From Clostridiales bacterium UBA7001 (GTDB lineage: Bacteria > Bacillota > Clostridia > TANB77 > CAG-508): a DNA stretch of 64,000 bases. Where the stretch lies: the NCBI GenBank assembly GCA_002449785.1, contig DJXP01000024.1, positions 16,028 to 80,027 on the forward strand. Direction: 5' to 3'. Shown piece after piece: positions 47,632 to 59,520 of this stretch. The position numbers and the translations under genes are program-made. The notes beneath the pieces were generated by a model, which saw only the letters and a list, made by a program, of their open reading frames with translations, was not told the origin of the DNA and made no database searches. How positions within the stretch are numbered: position 1 is the stretch's first letter; the number at the start of each line of letters is the position of its first letter.

Positions 47632-47790
47632 ACAGGAATTTGATGTGTTACTATTCAAGTTTGACAATTATTAACATTAAATATATTATGAATAGAATTT
47701 TCAAAAATTTGGAAATTTTTTATAAGATTATTAATTCATATGAATATTGAGAATGGTAACCAAATTAGTTTTTATTACCATTCTTTTTTT
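47632..47790 (+). ncRNA. candidate small RNA (about 160 nt), family unknown
   Basis: The stretch begins 7 bases after a good promoter and ends in a terminator (GAATGGTAA at 47751-47759 paired with TTACCATTC at 47775-47783, then seven Ts). A separate promoter for the transketolase gene lies downstream of this terminator. The only ORF inside has 20 codons and no ribosome-binding site. Internal short hairpins occur near 47697-47725. It matches no RNA family that I recognise. It could also be an attenuated leader of the transketolase operon. Confidence 0.45.
47750..47790 (+). terminator. terminator upstream of transketolase
   Basis: A 9-bp perfect stem with a 15-nt loop is followed by seven T residues. 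Confidence 0.85.
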
Positions 47791-47801
47791 GTTATTTTTT
47801 A

Positions 47802-47830
47802 TTGATTTAATAATGTAATTAATATATAAT
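47802..47830 (+). promoter_or_regulatory. promoter of the split transketolase genes
   Basis: TTGATT (47802-47807), a 17-base spacer and TATAAT (47825-47830) lie 34 bases before the ATG at 47865. Confidence 0.7.
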
Positions 47831-47864
47831 TTAATAGGCAAAATATAATAGGGAGAATGATGTT

Positions 47865-48683
47865 ATGAATAGTTATGAAACTGAAAATTTCGAGAAAATA
47901 TCAAAAGAAATAAGAAAAAGTATAATAGAAATGGTATATAATGCAAAATCTGGTCATCCAGGTGGTGCACTTTCAATTACAGATATTCTAACAGTATTAT
48001 ATTTTTATGAATTAAATGTAAATGTTAATAATCCAAAATACGAAAATAGAGATAGGTTAGTATTATCAAAAGGTCATTCATCACCTGCTTTATATGCAGT
48101 ACTTGCAGAAAAAGGTTTTTTTCCGAAAAATGATTTAAAAACATTTAGAAAAATAGATAGTTATCTTCAAGGCCATCCTGATATGAACAAGGTTCCTGGA
48201 GTAGATATGTCTTCTGGCTCTTTAGGACAAGGATTATCTGTATCAAATGGTATGGCACTTGGAGCTAAATTAGATAGAAAAGATTACAGAGTATATTGTA
48301 TATTAGGTGATGGAGAAATAGAAGAAGGTCAAGTTTGGGAAGCAGCAATGACAGCTAGTCACTATAATTTAGATAATTTATGTGTAATCGTTGATAATAA
48401 CGGACTTCAAATTGATGGTAAAACTAAAGATGTTATGAATTCTGAACCTATTGATAAAAAATTTGAAGCATTTGGTTTTAATGTAATTAATATAGATGGA
48501 CATAATTTTGAAGAAATTGTAAATGCATTTGAAAAAGCTAAACAAACAAAAGAAAGACCAACAGCTATAATAGCTAAAACAGTAAAGGGAAAAGGTATTT
48601 CATTTATGGAAAATGAGGTATCTTGGCATGGAAAAGCACCTAATGATGAACAATATAATTTGGCTATGAATGAACTAAATTAG
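47865..48683 (+). CDS. transketolase, N-terminal subunit
   Basis: This is the thiamine-diphosphate-binding half of a split transketolase (272 aa). Motifs: SGHPGGALSITDIL, LSKGHSSPALYAVLAEKG, and the ThDP/metal motif GDGEIEEGQVWEA followed by IVDNNGLQIDG. In the pentose phosphate pathway it transfers two-carbon units between sugar phosphates together with the C-terminal subunit encoded next. The split arrangement is common in Clostridia and archaea. GGGAGA precedes the ATG. Confidence 0.95.
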   Translation: MNSYETENFEKISKEIRKSIIEMVYNAKSGHPGGALSITDILTVLYFYELNVNVNNPKYENRDRLVLSKGHSSPALYAVLAEKGFFPKNDLKTFRKIDSYLQGHPDMNKVPGVDMSSGSLGQGLSVSNGMALGAKLDRKDYRVYCILGDGEIEEGQVWEAAMTASHYNLDNLCVIVDNNGLQIDGKTKDVMNSEPIDKKFEAFGFNVINIDGHNFEEIVNAFEKAKQTKERPTAIIAKTVKGKGISFMENEVSWHGKAPNDEQYNLAMNELN

Positions 48684-48737
48684 TATAAGGTAAATAGGGT
48701 CCTTTTAATTCCTAAATTTTAATTTGAGGGTAAATAT

Positions 48738-49688
48738 ATGAACTTTTTGTTAAATAATGATAATAAAAAATCGACAAGACAAAGCTATGGTGAAGCACTT
48801 TTAGAAATTGGAAAGAAAAATGAAAATATAGTTGTTTTAGATGCAGACTTATCTGCTGCAACCAAAACTAGTTTATTTGCAAAAGAATTTCCAAATAGAT
48901 TTTTTAATATGGGAATTGCTGAACAAGATATGATAGGTACAGCAGCAGGATTATCAACATGCGGAAAAATCCCATTTGTAAGTACTTTCGCTGTTTTTGG
49001 AGCAGGAAGAGTTTATGATCAAATAAGAAATAGTGTATGTTATCCTAATTTAAATGTTAAGATTTGTGTAACACATAGTGGAATTACAGTAGGAGAAGAT
49101 GGAGCCACTCACCAAATGCTAGAAGATATTAACATTATGAGAGGACTCCCTAATATGAAAGTTATATCTCCATGTGATGAAACAGAAGTAAAATGGGCTA
49201 TAAATGAAGCAGTAAATATTAATGGACCTGTTTATATAAGATTAGGAAGATCAGATACACCTAAAATATATGATGAAAATACAAAATTTGAATTTGGAAA
49301 AGCAATACAATTAGGTGATGGAAATGATGGAACTATTTTTGCAACAGGAATTATGGTTGCAGAAGCTCTAAAAGCAAAGGAAAAACTAATGACTGAAGGA
49401 ATAAATATTAGAGTTGTAGATATTCATACAATAAAGCCATTAGATAAGGAATTAATTATTAAATGTGCTAAAGAAACAAAGTATTTATTATCAATAGAGG
49501 AACATAGTGTTATTGGAGGACTTGGAACAGCTATTTCAGAAGTGCTTTGTGAATATTATCCTAAAAAATTAGTAAAAATGGGAATTCAAGATACATTTGG
49601 AAAATCTGGAAATGCAAAGGAATTACTAAAATATTTTAAATTAACTGATGATGATATTATAAATAGATTAAAAAAAGATATAATTTAA
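48738..49688 (+). CDS. transketolase, C-terminal subunit
   Basis: This is the pyrimidine-binding and C-terminal half of the split enzyme (316 aa). The conserved MGIAEQDMIGTAAGLS, including the Glu that activates thiamine diphosphate, THSGITVGEDGATHQ and SIEEHSVIGGLGTA are present. It follows the N-terminal gene after 54 bases and shares its promoter. The next gene, the first giant wall protein, starts 16 bases later with no terminator visible, although the functions look unrelated. Confidence 0.95.
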   Translation: MNFLLNNDNKKSTRQSYGEALLEIGKKNENIVVLDADLSAATKTSLFAKEFPNRFFNMGIAEQDMIGTAAGLSTCGKIPFVSTFAVFGAGRVYDQIRNSVCYPNLNVKICVTHSGITVGEDGATHQMLEDINIMRGLPNMKVISPCDETEVKWAINEAVNINGPVYIRLGRSDTPKIYDENTKFEFGKAIQLGDGNDGTIFATGIMVAEALKAKEKLMTEGINIRVVDIHTIKPLDKELIIKCAKETKYLLSIEEHSVIGGLGTAISEVLCEYYPKKLVKMGIQDTFGKSGNAKELLKYFKLTDDDIINRLKKDII

Positions 49689-49704
49689 GAAATGGAAAAA
49701 GATT

Positions 49705-52700
49705 ATGAGTAAAAATACTTTCAAAAGTCGAAATGAATTAAATATCCAAGATAATGAAAATGTTAAAGAATATTTTGAAACTGGATATTCAGTAAATAGT
49801 AACGAAAAAATAAAAGAAGAAAGAAACATTTCTAGAGCATATAAGTATAATTATACTGATAATAGAACAAATCGAAAAAAATTATCTAGAGCTATTTCTA
49901 GAATTTTTATAATACTTTTCATTATAATTGCACTTATAACTATTACTTTAGGTATTATTATGTTTTTTGTTACTATGCCAGGTATGTCTATGGATAGATT
50001 AAATCAGCTATCAGAAAAAATTGGTATTGATATAGATAAAATGTTTAATAATGGTTCTGTAGAAGTAAAGGACCAGGATATTTATGATATTATGGATTAT
50101 TTAGTTGGAATGGGATATGACTTAAAAAGTTTTGGATTCTTAACAGATAATTCAGATAGGTATGAAGACAATACATTAAAAGATGACATTGATGATGGGT
50201 TAATATTACATACTGATGAAGATAAAAAAGGAAAAATAAAAGAGGCTGAAAGTGATTTTATTCTTTATTATCTAATTTCTGATAATTATTTATATGGTTT
50301 ATCAAGTGATACGGGTTCAGACGGTAAGAAGGGTATTCCTGGAGTGATAAACAAAATTCATGGAGATAGAATAGAATTATGGGAAAGAATTAAAGAACTA
50401 GTAAATAAAGAAGACAATTGGGGTGCAGGATTATTAGGTTTATATATAGATGATGGATATGGAGTAAAAAGCTCTCAAAGTTATAATTCTTTAGATTGGG
50501 CTGATGCAAAATTCGATTTTGAAAAGAAAACTTTATCAATTAAAAGAACATATGGAAGTGACAAAATGACATATAACATAACTGGATGGACTGGAAAATA
50601 TGGTATGCCAGTAGAATTATTAGTGGCTACACATTTAGCTACTTTAATGCCAGATTTGTCATATGATTTAGCAACAGGATTTGATACTGAAATAGATATA
50701 TTATTACATAATGAAGGTAATAGTGGATTATATTATCAAGATGATGGTGGAAATTATATTTCTATTGAATTAATAAGAATTGCTGCATATGGAACTAATG
50801 ATGAGAAAATTCAAAATTTAGTATTTAATAGTGAAAATGAAAAAATTACTTTATTAGCACCTACTTATGGTTCGGATGCAGCAAATGTTAATGCTAATCT
50901 TATAATGGGACAAGCACTTGCTCAGAGCATTGCTGAAACTGCCGGTAGAGCTCGTGGTGGTGGAAAATATGATGTTTATATGGCGAGAATTGAAAACCAT
51001 TGGTTCAGAGATATATATTATATGATTAATAATAGTAATACAAAATTATTAGATTTTGATGAAAATTATGAAGATAAAGTAAGAGATAGATTAACATTAT
51101 ATGAAACATATACTGAAAATGTAAGCGAATATGGTAATTCACATATTGGAGAATTCATATTATATGAAATTGATGAACATGGAAATTATAAAAAAGATAG
51201 TAATGGAAATTTCATAATGTTTGAAGGCACACTTGGTGATGCTACTGCACAAAATATAAGAGTATCTAAAAGAGCAAAAGGAGTATCTAATAGTAGATTA
51301 GAAGATTTTGGATGGAATGATAGTGAAATTGGTATATGGTCTGCTTATGAAGAAGAATCTGGAACTCCTAATTATATAAATGCATTTGAAAATCCGGCAG
51401 AAGGAAGTTTAGAAGCAAGAATTTTTGCATTAGTTCCTACTGGTGGTGGATTAGTTCAAAAAGGTGATGCTTTAAGAGGAGAAACAAATGCTAAGATTAA
51501 AAATATGTTTACAACTAATACATATTTTAGATATGATGGCTCAGTTACAACTGCAAATATTATAAATGAACTAAGAAAAAAGGCAAATCTTGATTATGGT
51601 GCAATTGATACTAATAGTTCAAAATATAATGAGGAAATTGAATTGAGTGATGGAAATAAATATAAAATAAGTGATTTTACAGGCGAAGTTTCAACAAGTC
51701 AAGACTTATTAAATATTTTTAATATGTTAGAAAATACTCATACAATTGATGCAAATAATGTATATAGAGACTTAAAAGAATTATCTGTAGAATTAGGTTA
51801 TTATGATAAAGAAGAAGTAACAGATGAAACACCAAAAATATTACAATTTATTGTACCTCAAATAGGTTCTTATGAATATCCAAAAAGAGAGCTTGATAAA
51901 AATGAACATGAATATGGAACAATGCTTCATGCCAAAGCAGATTTTGAAGCATATGAAACTACTAGAGAAATTGTAGATGAAACTAAAGAAGATGAAGAAA
52001 ATGTTGGTCTTAATTCAGAAAAAGGATCTTTAAAATCTAATGTAGATTTAGCTATAGATGAGAATAAAACTAATATTATAGATGACTTTGATCTTAATTT
52101 GGCTACGAACAATTTTGACAGAAGTGACTCTTCTTTAAGAAAAGAATATATAAAGAAGTTAGAAGAGGCTTATTATTCTGAAGGATATGATGGGTCTATT
52201 GATGCATCTCCATATGATCCATCTGACCCTAGATATGAAGGAACTCAAGGTTCACTTTATAGAGAATATATAAGTATAATGAGAGAGAAAAAACCAGATT
52301 TTTATTTAGCTAATAATATTAATAAAGATGAAATATATGGAGATAGTATTAATAATAATATATCACTTTTAGGTTCATTATCTAATACAGTTATTGGGGT
52401 TCAGGGTGAAAAAAGAAAATTATTAGGAGGTTTTGACAGCGAACTTGGACAAATAATTGTAAGTGATTTTGAGGAATCAGAAGACTGGGATGATGTTTTA
52501 TCAATTGTTATGGCTCAAAATAATGAAATAGATATAGGAAATGTTCCATATGGAAGTGGAGATAAAAATGGATATGAAAACTGGCTAAGAAGCTTAGGTG
52601 GAGTATTTGCTGATTATGCTGGTGAAGATATGAAAATGGGTGGAGAAACATTAGAAGACTTTGTAAACGCTAATAAATATGTTTATGGTCTATTTTCAAT

Positions 52701-54708
52701 TATTGGTTTTGAATATTGTAATGGAGATTTAAGCCATTGTGGTGCATTTATGGAAGGACATACTGGATTACATGTGCCATCAGATTTTGATGCATTTAGA
52801 GGAAGAGGAGAACACTCATTTCACGTAAGCTACAGAAAAATGGATGAATGTATGGTAAATCATCATTTTTTAACAAATTGTAATTATACAACAGACAAGG
52901 TTTATCATAAAGCCGGTCTTTTCGGTGGTGAAGGACAACCAGATGCTTCTTGTGCATATATATCTTTAGTTGAAAATTTTGGCGCACAAATTATATTTGA
53001 CCCATCTGAATTACAAGTTGGAGATTTAGTAGAATGCTTTGAAAGCAATGGTGGAAACAGTCCAAATCCGCATGATTGGTCAGGTTGGCATCATGTTATG
53101 TTTGTTGGTGAAGTAACTGATGATGAAATTGTATTTCATACAACTGGACATGATTATACATCAGATGGACATTTTGTTTTAAAAATTAGTAAAGATGAAA
53201 CAAGAAATGGAAACTGGTATCCAAATAATACGCATCCAGGATGGGTTGGATTACATATGTATGAGTTTGAATCAAGTGGATTATATGAAGGATATAAAGG
53301 AAATGAGGCTGTTGTATCACCTGTTACAGGAGTATTACTAGAATATGGAACATATGATGATGAAAAAATGGATTTAGAAGGAAAAGTTGAAGAAGAATAT
53401 AGAGTAAATGCTGATTTATTGTATGATGCAAATCATGTAGGAGTTAAAAATCTTGGAATTGGAGAGACCGAAGTTCATGACAAAGTTGGATATGCAAAAA
53501 TACTAGTTTTAGATGCAGAAAATTATCAAAAGCTTGAAAGTTATACTAATAATAAATGGAAATCTAATTCTTTAATTGAAATAACAGATAATGGAACATA
53601 TAAATATCGTGATGATCTATTTGATAAAGATAAAGAAAAAGAAATGTCACAAATAAATAAGACTGTTTATGGCTATAAAGAATTTGTTGAAACATATGAT
53701 AAATACGATATATCTGGATATATTGTTTATATTGATGGATTTGCGTGTGAACTTCCAGGAAGAAAAAAAGAAGATGGAACAGTCGAGGTTGAAGATGAAG
53801 ATAAGCTAAGTATAAACTATTTTAGAGATAAAGCTAGAAAACGAGATTCAAGTTCAGAATTTGAATGTAAAATTAAAAATAGATATAAAACAGATAAGTC
53901 ATATGGAAGCATTAATAATGACCTTACAGAACAGTTTAAAGCAGAAAGAGCTGTAAAGAAAGATGCTGAATCAGCAGTATATTTAGATATAAATAAAAAT
54001 GATAAAATATTACTTATAAAAGAAGGAACGGTAATTGGAAGGACTTATACTAACCAAGAAATATTTTATATGAGACAAGAAAATCCAGAAGCAAGTGATA
54101 TGATGAGTAAAATAAAATTAAGTGATGATGGATTAGAAAGTGTTGCAGTTTTAGATTCTGAAAAGGAAAGTCCTGTAGTTCAAGGAAACTATTTAAGAAC
54201 TATTATGATAGATAGAAATGGAGATATAGTTGAAAATGTTGAAGACTATATGAAATTAAATTCTAGACCAAGTAGTAAACTTTTTGACAAGATGAATCTT
54301 AAACCAATAGAAGCTAGTGAAGAAGAAATTAATCTAATGGCAAGTGTAATGCAAAAAGTTTCTGTTTCTCCAGAAGAATTCAAAGCTGTAGCATGGGTAA
54401 TTAGAAACAGATATACAGCAGGTACTTATGGGGATTCAATAAGAAAAATAATAGAAAGTGGTGGAGGAATGTTTCCTCATTCTCAGTCACCATCAGCAGA
54501 AGCAGTAGATATTGCAAAAAAAGTTTTGGCAGGAGAAATTCAAAGCCCAATTGCAGATAGATGTTATTATACAAAATACAATCCATTAGAACATATTACA
54601 CAAACTGTAAATGCATTTGCATCTCCAGTTCAAGTTGTTGAAAATGGAAATATTTTCCATTATGATGTTTCAAATATTCGTCAAGATCCATTACCTAATG
54701 AAAATTAA
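49705..54708 (+). CDS. giant membrane-anchored cell-wall enzyme 1 (NlpC/P60-like plus SleB-like domains)
   Basis: This is the first of three tandem paralogues (1667 aa). The order is a cytoplasmic tail, one helix (about residues 67-90) ending MPGMSM, and a large shared scaffold with GKYGMPVELLVATHLATL and VQKGDALRGETNAKIKNMF. The core is NlpC/P60-like: HCGAFMEGHTGLHVP with candidate nucleophile Cys1012, LQVGDLVEC, and WHHVMFVGE near residue 1130. Next is a shared NEAVVSPVTGVLLEYGTY block and a C-terminal SleB/hydrolase_2-like domain (EFKAVAWVIRNRYTAGTYG). The Gly at residue 144 (SFGFLT) is a normal GGA, whereas the paralogues have CGG there. It likely cleaves peptidoglycan at the surface. Confidence 0.75.
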   Translation: MSKNTFKSRNELNIQDNENVKEYFETGYSVNSNEKIKEERNISRAYKYNYTDNRTNRKKLSRAISRIFIILFIIIALITITLGIIMFFVTMPGMSMDRLNQLSEKIGIDIDKMFNNGSVEVKDQDIYDIMDYLVGMGYDLKSFGFLTDNSDRYEDNTLKDDIDDGLILHTDEDKKGKIKEAESDFILYYLISDNYLYGLSSDTGSDGKKGIPGVINKIHGDRIELWERIKELVNKEDNWGAGLLGLYIDDGYGVKSSQSYNSLDWADAKFDFEKKTLSIKRTYGSDKMTYNITGWTGKYGMPVELLVATHLATLMPDLSYDLATGFDTEIDILLHNEGNSGLYYQDDGGNYISIELIRIAAYGTNDEKIQNLVFNSENEKITLLAPTYGSDAANVNANLIMGQALAQSIAETAGRARGGGKYDVYMARIENHWFRDIYYMINNSNTKLLDFDENYEDKVRDRLTLYETYTENVSEYGNSHIGEFILYEIDEHGNYKKDSNGNFIMFEGTLGDATAQNIRVSKRAKGVSNSRLEDFGWNDSEIGIWSAYEEESGTPNYINAFENPAEGSLEARIFALVPTGGGLVQKGDALRGETNAKIKNMFTTNTYFRYDGSVTTANIINELRKKANLDYGAIDTNSSKYNEEIELSDGNKYKISDFTGEVSTSQDLLNIFNMLENTHTIDANNVYRDLKELSVELGYYDKEEVTDETPKILQFIVPQIGSYEYPKRELDKNEHEYGTMLHAKADFEAYETTREIVDETKEDEENVGLNSEKGSLKSNVDLAIDENKTNIIDDFDLNLATNNFDRSDSSLRKEYIKKLEEAYYSEGYDGSIDASPYDPSDPRYEGTQGSLYREYISIMREKKPDFYLANNINKDEIYGDSINNNISLLGSLSNTVIGVQGEKRKLLGGFDSELGQIIVSDFEESEDWDDVLSIVMAQNNEIDIGNVPYGSGDKNGYENWLRSLGGVFADYAGEDMKMGGETLEDFVNANKYVYGLFSIIGFEYCNGDLSHCGAFMEGHTGLHVPSDFDAFRGRGEHSFHVSYRKMDECMVNHHFLTNCNYTTDKVYHKAGLFGGEGQPDASCAYISLVENFGAQIIFDPSELQVGDLVECFESNGGNSPNPHDWSGWHHVMFVGEVTDDEIVFHTTGHDYTSDGHFVLKISKDETRNGNWYPNNTHPGWVGLHMYEFESSGLYEGYKGNEAVVSPVTGVLLEYGTYDDEKMDLEGKVEEEYRVNADLLYDANHVGVKNLGIGETEVHDKVGYAKILVLDAENYQKLESYTNNKWKSNSLIEITDNGTYKYRDDLFDKDKEKEMSQINKTVYGYKEFVETYDKYDISGYIVYIDGFACELPGRKKEDGTVEVEDEDKLSINYFRDKARKRDSSSEFECKIKNRYKTDKSYGSINNDLTEQFKAERAVKKDAESAVYLDINKNDKILLIKEGTVIGRTYTNQEIFYMRQENPEASDMMSKIKLSDDGLESVAVLDSEKESPVVQGNYLRTIMIDRNGDIVENVEDYMKLNSRPSSKLFDKMNLKPIEASEEEINLMASVMQKVSVSPEEFKAVAWVIRNRYTAGTYGDSIRKIIESGGGMFPHSQSPSAEAVDIAKKVLAGEIQSPIADRCYYTKYNPLEHITQTVNAFASPVQVVENGNIFHYDVSNIRQDPLPNEN

Positions 54709-54763
54709 AAAAGATTTGAATGTAGTAATTTTAAAGTAGTAATTGAAAGTAGGGTACAAAAGT

Positions 54764-57700
54764 ATGAACGAAGAAAATAATGAAGAATTAAATGAACAAT
54801 CTCAAAGCCTTACAGAGCAAAATAGTCAATCAAATATGTCTCAACAAGCAAGTAAGAAAGTAGCAAATAGGGTGCTAAATTCTAAAGAAAGTAAAAAAGC
54901 TTTAAGGTCTTTATTAAAAACATTAGGTCCAATTTTAATAAAACTGGGAATGGTTTTAATTGCTCTTATAGTAATAATTGGAATAATAATGTTTGTAGTT
55001 AGTATGCCCGGAATGGCTATGGAAAAGTTAAAAAAAATGTTAACAACTGCTGGAAATTCAATTGCAGCTTTTTATGGTGCAGATACAACAAAAATGATTG
55101 AAGATGAGGAAATATATGAATCATTAGATTATTTAAAACAAATGGGATATGAGCTAAAAGATATGCGGTTTCTTGACAAAATATATGACAGATAGTGATG
55201 TTGAAGACGGTCAAAAATTAGAAAATGGAGTAATAATTAAAGATGACAAAATAGTAAAAGCTGAAAGTGATTATATGAATGCATATATTATGTCAGATAA
55301 TTATATTTATACAATAAAAAATAAAAATATTGTTACACAAATTGAAAATAATGGGTGGTTAGATACTATAAGGAATTATTTTGTTGGTAGATTAAGATTT
55401 ATGACTAATTTTTATAATTTTTTATATGGACCAATAGCAGATATACTAGGGATAACAAATGAAAATGTAAATACATTTGGAAAAGGAATGTTAGTTTTTT
55501 ATCATGAAAAAGATAATAATGTTGGTGTAAGAGGTACAGCAGTTAATTTTGGTTCATTATTTGAATCATCAAATATAAAAGTAGATGCTGAAAAAAAGAC
55601 AATGCTTGTTGAAAGAGATACACTTTTTAATAGAAATAATCCATTAGAATTTTCATTAGATGGATGGGTTGGAAGGTATGGAATGCCATTAGAATTTTTA
55701 ATGGCTGTACATCTATCAACACTAAAACCAGATTTATGCATGGATATGATAACAGCTTTCCCGACAAATGTTAATATATATTTACATAAAACAACTGGAA
55801 GTGCAGAAATATGTTATAAAAGTGAGTATGGAAAATATATAAGTATATCACAAGTTGAAAGTGCATTAGGTAATGCTGTTGAAGCAAAGAAATTAGGGGT
55901 GCCAGCCAACAATGGAGATTGCACATGTGAATTAAAAGACCAAAATGGTAGAACAGTTCATTATGATAATGCAGAAGAAGCATTTGTGTATGATGATGAT
56001 GGAAGTAAATGTGAAGAAAGCGAAGTAATAGGAACACAATGCTCAAATTGCAGAGATAGAATAGCTAATTTATTAAGTTTAATGAGGGATAATAATGATT
56101 CTAATTTTGAAGCATATCAACCTTATATTGCATCAGTAACAGACCATTGGTTTAGAGATGTATATTATGTAATAGATGAAGATAGTGATATAGGTTTAGT
56201 AGATTATGATTATGATTATGAGTCTATTTATAAAGAAAGATGGACCAGTTATGAAACATATCCAGATACAGGAGAATTTAAATTATATGAATTAGACGAG
56301 AATGGAGATTATAAAAAAGAAGGCGGAAATTATGTTATATTTAATGGAACAATGGAGGAAGCACATGAAAAAAATATAGCAGTAGCCAAAAAAGCAAAAA
56401 CTATAGCAGATTATAGTGTATTAGAAGATGACTTAGACTGGAATCATGATGAAGCACATAATATATGGCTTGCATATGAAGCATCAAATTCATCAAGTAC
56501 GTCTTATCAAAGACTAGTATTAAATGAAGATGCAGATGATAGTTTAGGAGATGAAGATTTAAACTTATATGTAAAACTAAATTTATTAGGAAGTATAGTT
56601 CAAAAAGGAGAAGGACAAAGAGCAGAAACTAATCCTAAAATTAAAGATATGTTTTTACAAAAAGTATATTTTACATATGATGCAGGACCAGAAAAGGCAG
56701 AAGCAATAGAAAAATTAAGAAAAATGATTGCAGACCAAAAAGGAAAAGGCTCATGGTATCAAGCAATACCAAGTGATTGTATGGATTTATCAACAACAGT
56801 AAATGGAAAAACATATACAGTAGCAGATTGTTCAAGTGGAGTAAGTAGAACAATATCATCAACAAATTCAGAAGATGGAAAAACAACAACTCAAGAATTA
56901 TTAAATGTATCAAGTATGTTAGAAAATATTCATACAGCAGATGCAGATTATATATCAAGAGATTTTAAAGAATTAATAGTAGAACTAGGCTATTACACAA
57001 AGGAAGAATTAACAGATGAAACTCCAAGATTGCTTGCATGGTTAGTGCCAGATACAGGTTCATTTGGATTCCCAAAAAGGGTGATAGATAAAAATGAAAA
57101 TGAATATGGAACAATGATACATTCTAAAGGTGATATAGATGCCGCTAATGGAAAAATGAAACAAGAACTTTATAGAATGCTACAAGAACAATATGTTGAG
57201 CCAGAAAGAGGTGGTTTAGTTAAAGGTATTTCTCAAGTAAATACTCAGACAACTGTTGGAAAAATTTCTCAAGATAATATGTTTGTTGAACAACCAGAAC
57301 AAATTAATTATAATTTGGTTAAAGGTATAGGTGGAAGTCAAAATTGTTCGAGAGAAGATCAATCAGGAGATGATGGATGTGTAGCCTTAGTTACAGTAGA
57401 TGGTGTTGAATACAAAAATTACATACAATATTCATCAGTATATGGTTCAGAATGCTTTTATTGGAGTGGACAATATGTAACAATTTCAAGTTCTGCTTGT
57501 GGACCAACTTCATGCGTAAATATTTTAACTGGTTATGGTCAAGATGTTAATCCACAAAACACAATTATTGGGTTACATTTTGATGCAACTATTGATGGTG
57601 TTGGACAATTTATGGAAGAGCATGAAGTTCCAGGGCACACATGTTATGATTCAGGGCAATATGTTTCAGAAATGGAATCAGCTTTTAGTGAAGGAAGACC

Positions 57701-59492
57701 TTTTGTAGTTTTATTTAATAATAATGCTGTTTTAGGTGAGAGTAATTTTTGGACTACTGGAGGGCACTTTGTACCATTCGTAGGTTGGGGTTCAGATGGT
57801 ATTTATACTTGTGATCCTGCTGGACCAGGTAATGGTAAGAGATTTATTTTTCCTGGTTCACCTGAAGACTTGGTTCCTGCAATTGAGGGAATTTGGTTTG
57901 CAGATATAGCTCCTGATGGAATTAAGAAAAAAGAAGTAAAACCTTATAAAGGATATAATGGAAATGAAGCAGTAGTATCACCAGTAACAGGAATATTACT
58001 AGAATATGGAACATATAGTGATGAAAAAATGAATCTAGGAAATGGAGTAACAGAGGAATATAGAGTAAATGTAGACTATAAATACAATTCAAATGGAACT
58101 GGAGAAGATGGAGAACAAGTAGCTACAAATACAAGTACAAATATTCCAGTAGATAAAGTAGGATATGCAAAAATACTTGTATTAGATAATAAAACATATA
58201 GCATATTTGAGAAACAATTTAATGAAGAGTTATCATCATTAAATGGAGGTAAAAGTTTTGTAAATTCAAATGGTACATTAGATGAAATAAGTGATTTAGA
58301 TGAAGAAAAAATAAAAGAGTGGTCTGATAAAGAAAAGACTCTTTATGCATATAAAGAATTTGCAGAACTATATGAAAAAGGTGAAATAGCTGGAAATATA
58401 GTTTATATAGATGGATTTGTGTGTGAATATCCTGATGAAGATTATCCAACAGGTACAGATGAAGGAGCTGAAGAAAATGAAGACAATAAAAATGGCAATT
58501 TTGAACCAGAAGGAGAAAAAATAGACAAAGATCATTTTAAAAAGATAAAACATGGAGATATATCTAGTGATAATGAAGAAATAAAAACATCATATATAAA
58601 AGATGATGAATATAAACTAGCAAGTAAAAAAGCAACAGAAAAATTAAATGCAGAAGCAACCGTAAAAGATGAAGCAAGTCCATCACTATATACAGGTGGT
58701 TCAGTAAGTTTAAAACTAAATGAAAATAGTGATGAAGTATCATATGATGGAATATTTATAAAAGAAGGAACAGTAATTGGAAGAACAATGACAGACAGAG
58801 AACTATTAGACAAATTAAGAGATGGAAAATATGGAACATATGAAGAATTAAGAAAAAATAGTAGTTCAGAAGAAAGTGAATCAGAAGATGAGGAATATCA
58901 TATTATAGGAAATTACTTAAGAATAATAATGCAAGATACAAATAGAGATATTGTAGAAGATGTAGAAGATTATATAAAAATAGATGATGGAAGTGGGGAT
59001 TCTGGAAGTACACAGCCATATCAAGCACAACCTGGTGATGAAGAATTATTAGCATCATTAATTCATCATGAAAACTGCGTTGGAGCAGCATCTTATTTAG
59101 GACAAGAGGATGCAGAAAGAGCTTCTAAAGCTACAGGATATGTAGTTGTTAATAGGGCATTAGTTAATTTTGGTGGACATGGTACGACGATAAGAGATCA
59201 AATTTCTGCACCAGGACAATATGCAAGTAAGGATGCAGTTTTAAATGGTGGAGATTACTGTGATGGATGCTTAGAAATGGCAAAATGGTGTTTACAGTAT
59301 GACTGTGATTCAAATGTGACACCTTCTGGAGACAAAATGAAAAGAAATGTAGTATTTCAAGCAGGATTTACACAAGGAGATGGTACTTGGTGGGTATGTG
59401 ATAATGCCCAAGATGGAGATCGTGAAACACAATATCCTTCTCAGCCATGGGATACATTTTATTGCTATTCAAATCAATTTCCAGAAGAATAA
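54764..59492 (+). CDS. giant membrane-anchored cell-wall enzyme 2 (C39-like plus SleB-like), read through a CGG +1 shift
   Basis: Second paralogue, 1575 aa after correction. It has a Gln/Asn-rich N-terminus, a helix at about residues 57-80, then EDEEIYESLDYL. An in-frame CGG at 55166 follows codon 134; the zero frame stops at 55193. Skipping one C gives DMGFLTKYMTDSD, aligned with paralogue 1. The scaffold follows, then a C39-like cysteine peptidase core: SACGPTSC with candidate Cys912, GGHFVPFVGW with His1001, and TCDPAGPG. The NEAVVSPVTG block and a Cys-rich SleB-like C-terminus complete the protein. ATG 54764 matches the start of paralogue 3. Confidence 0.78.
55166..55169 (+). other. CGG-T recoding site 5 (giant paralogue 2)
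   Basis: In-frame CGG after ATG. Reading GGT after a +1 shift gives DMGFLT, matching SFGFLT of paralogue 1, which is encoded without the extra C. The zero frame ends at TAG eight codons later. Confidence 0.75.
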
Positions 59493-59520
59493 GCTAAAAT
59501 AGAAAGATGAGTATAAAGCT

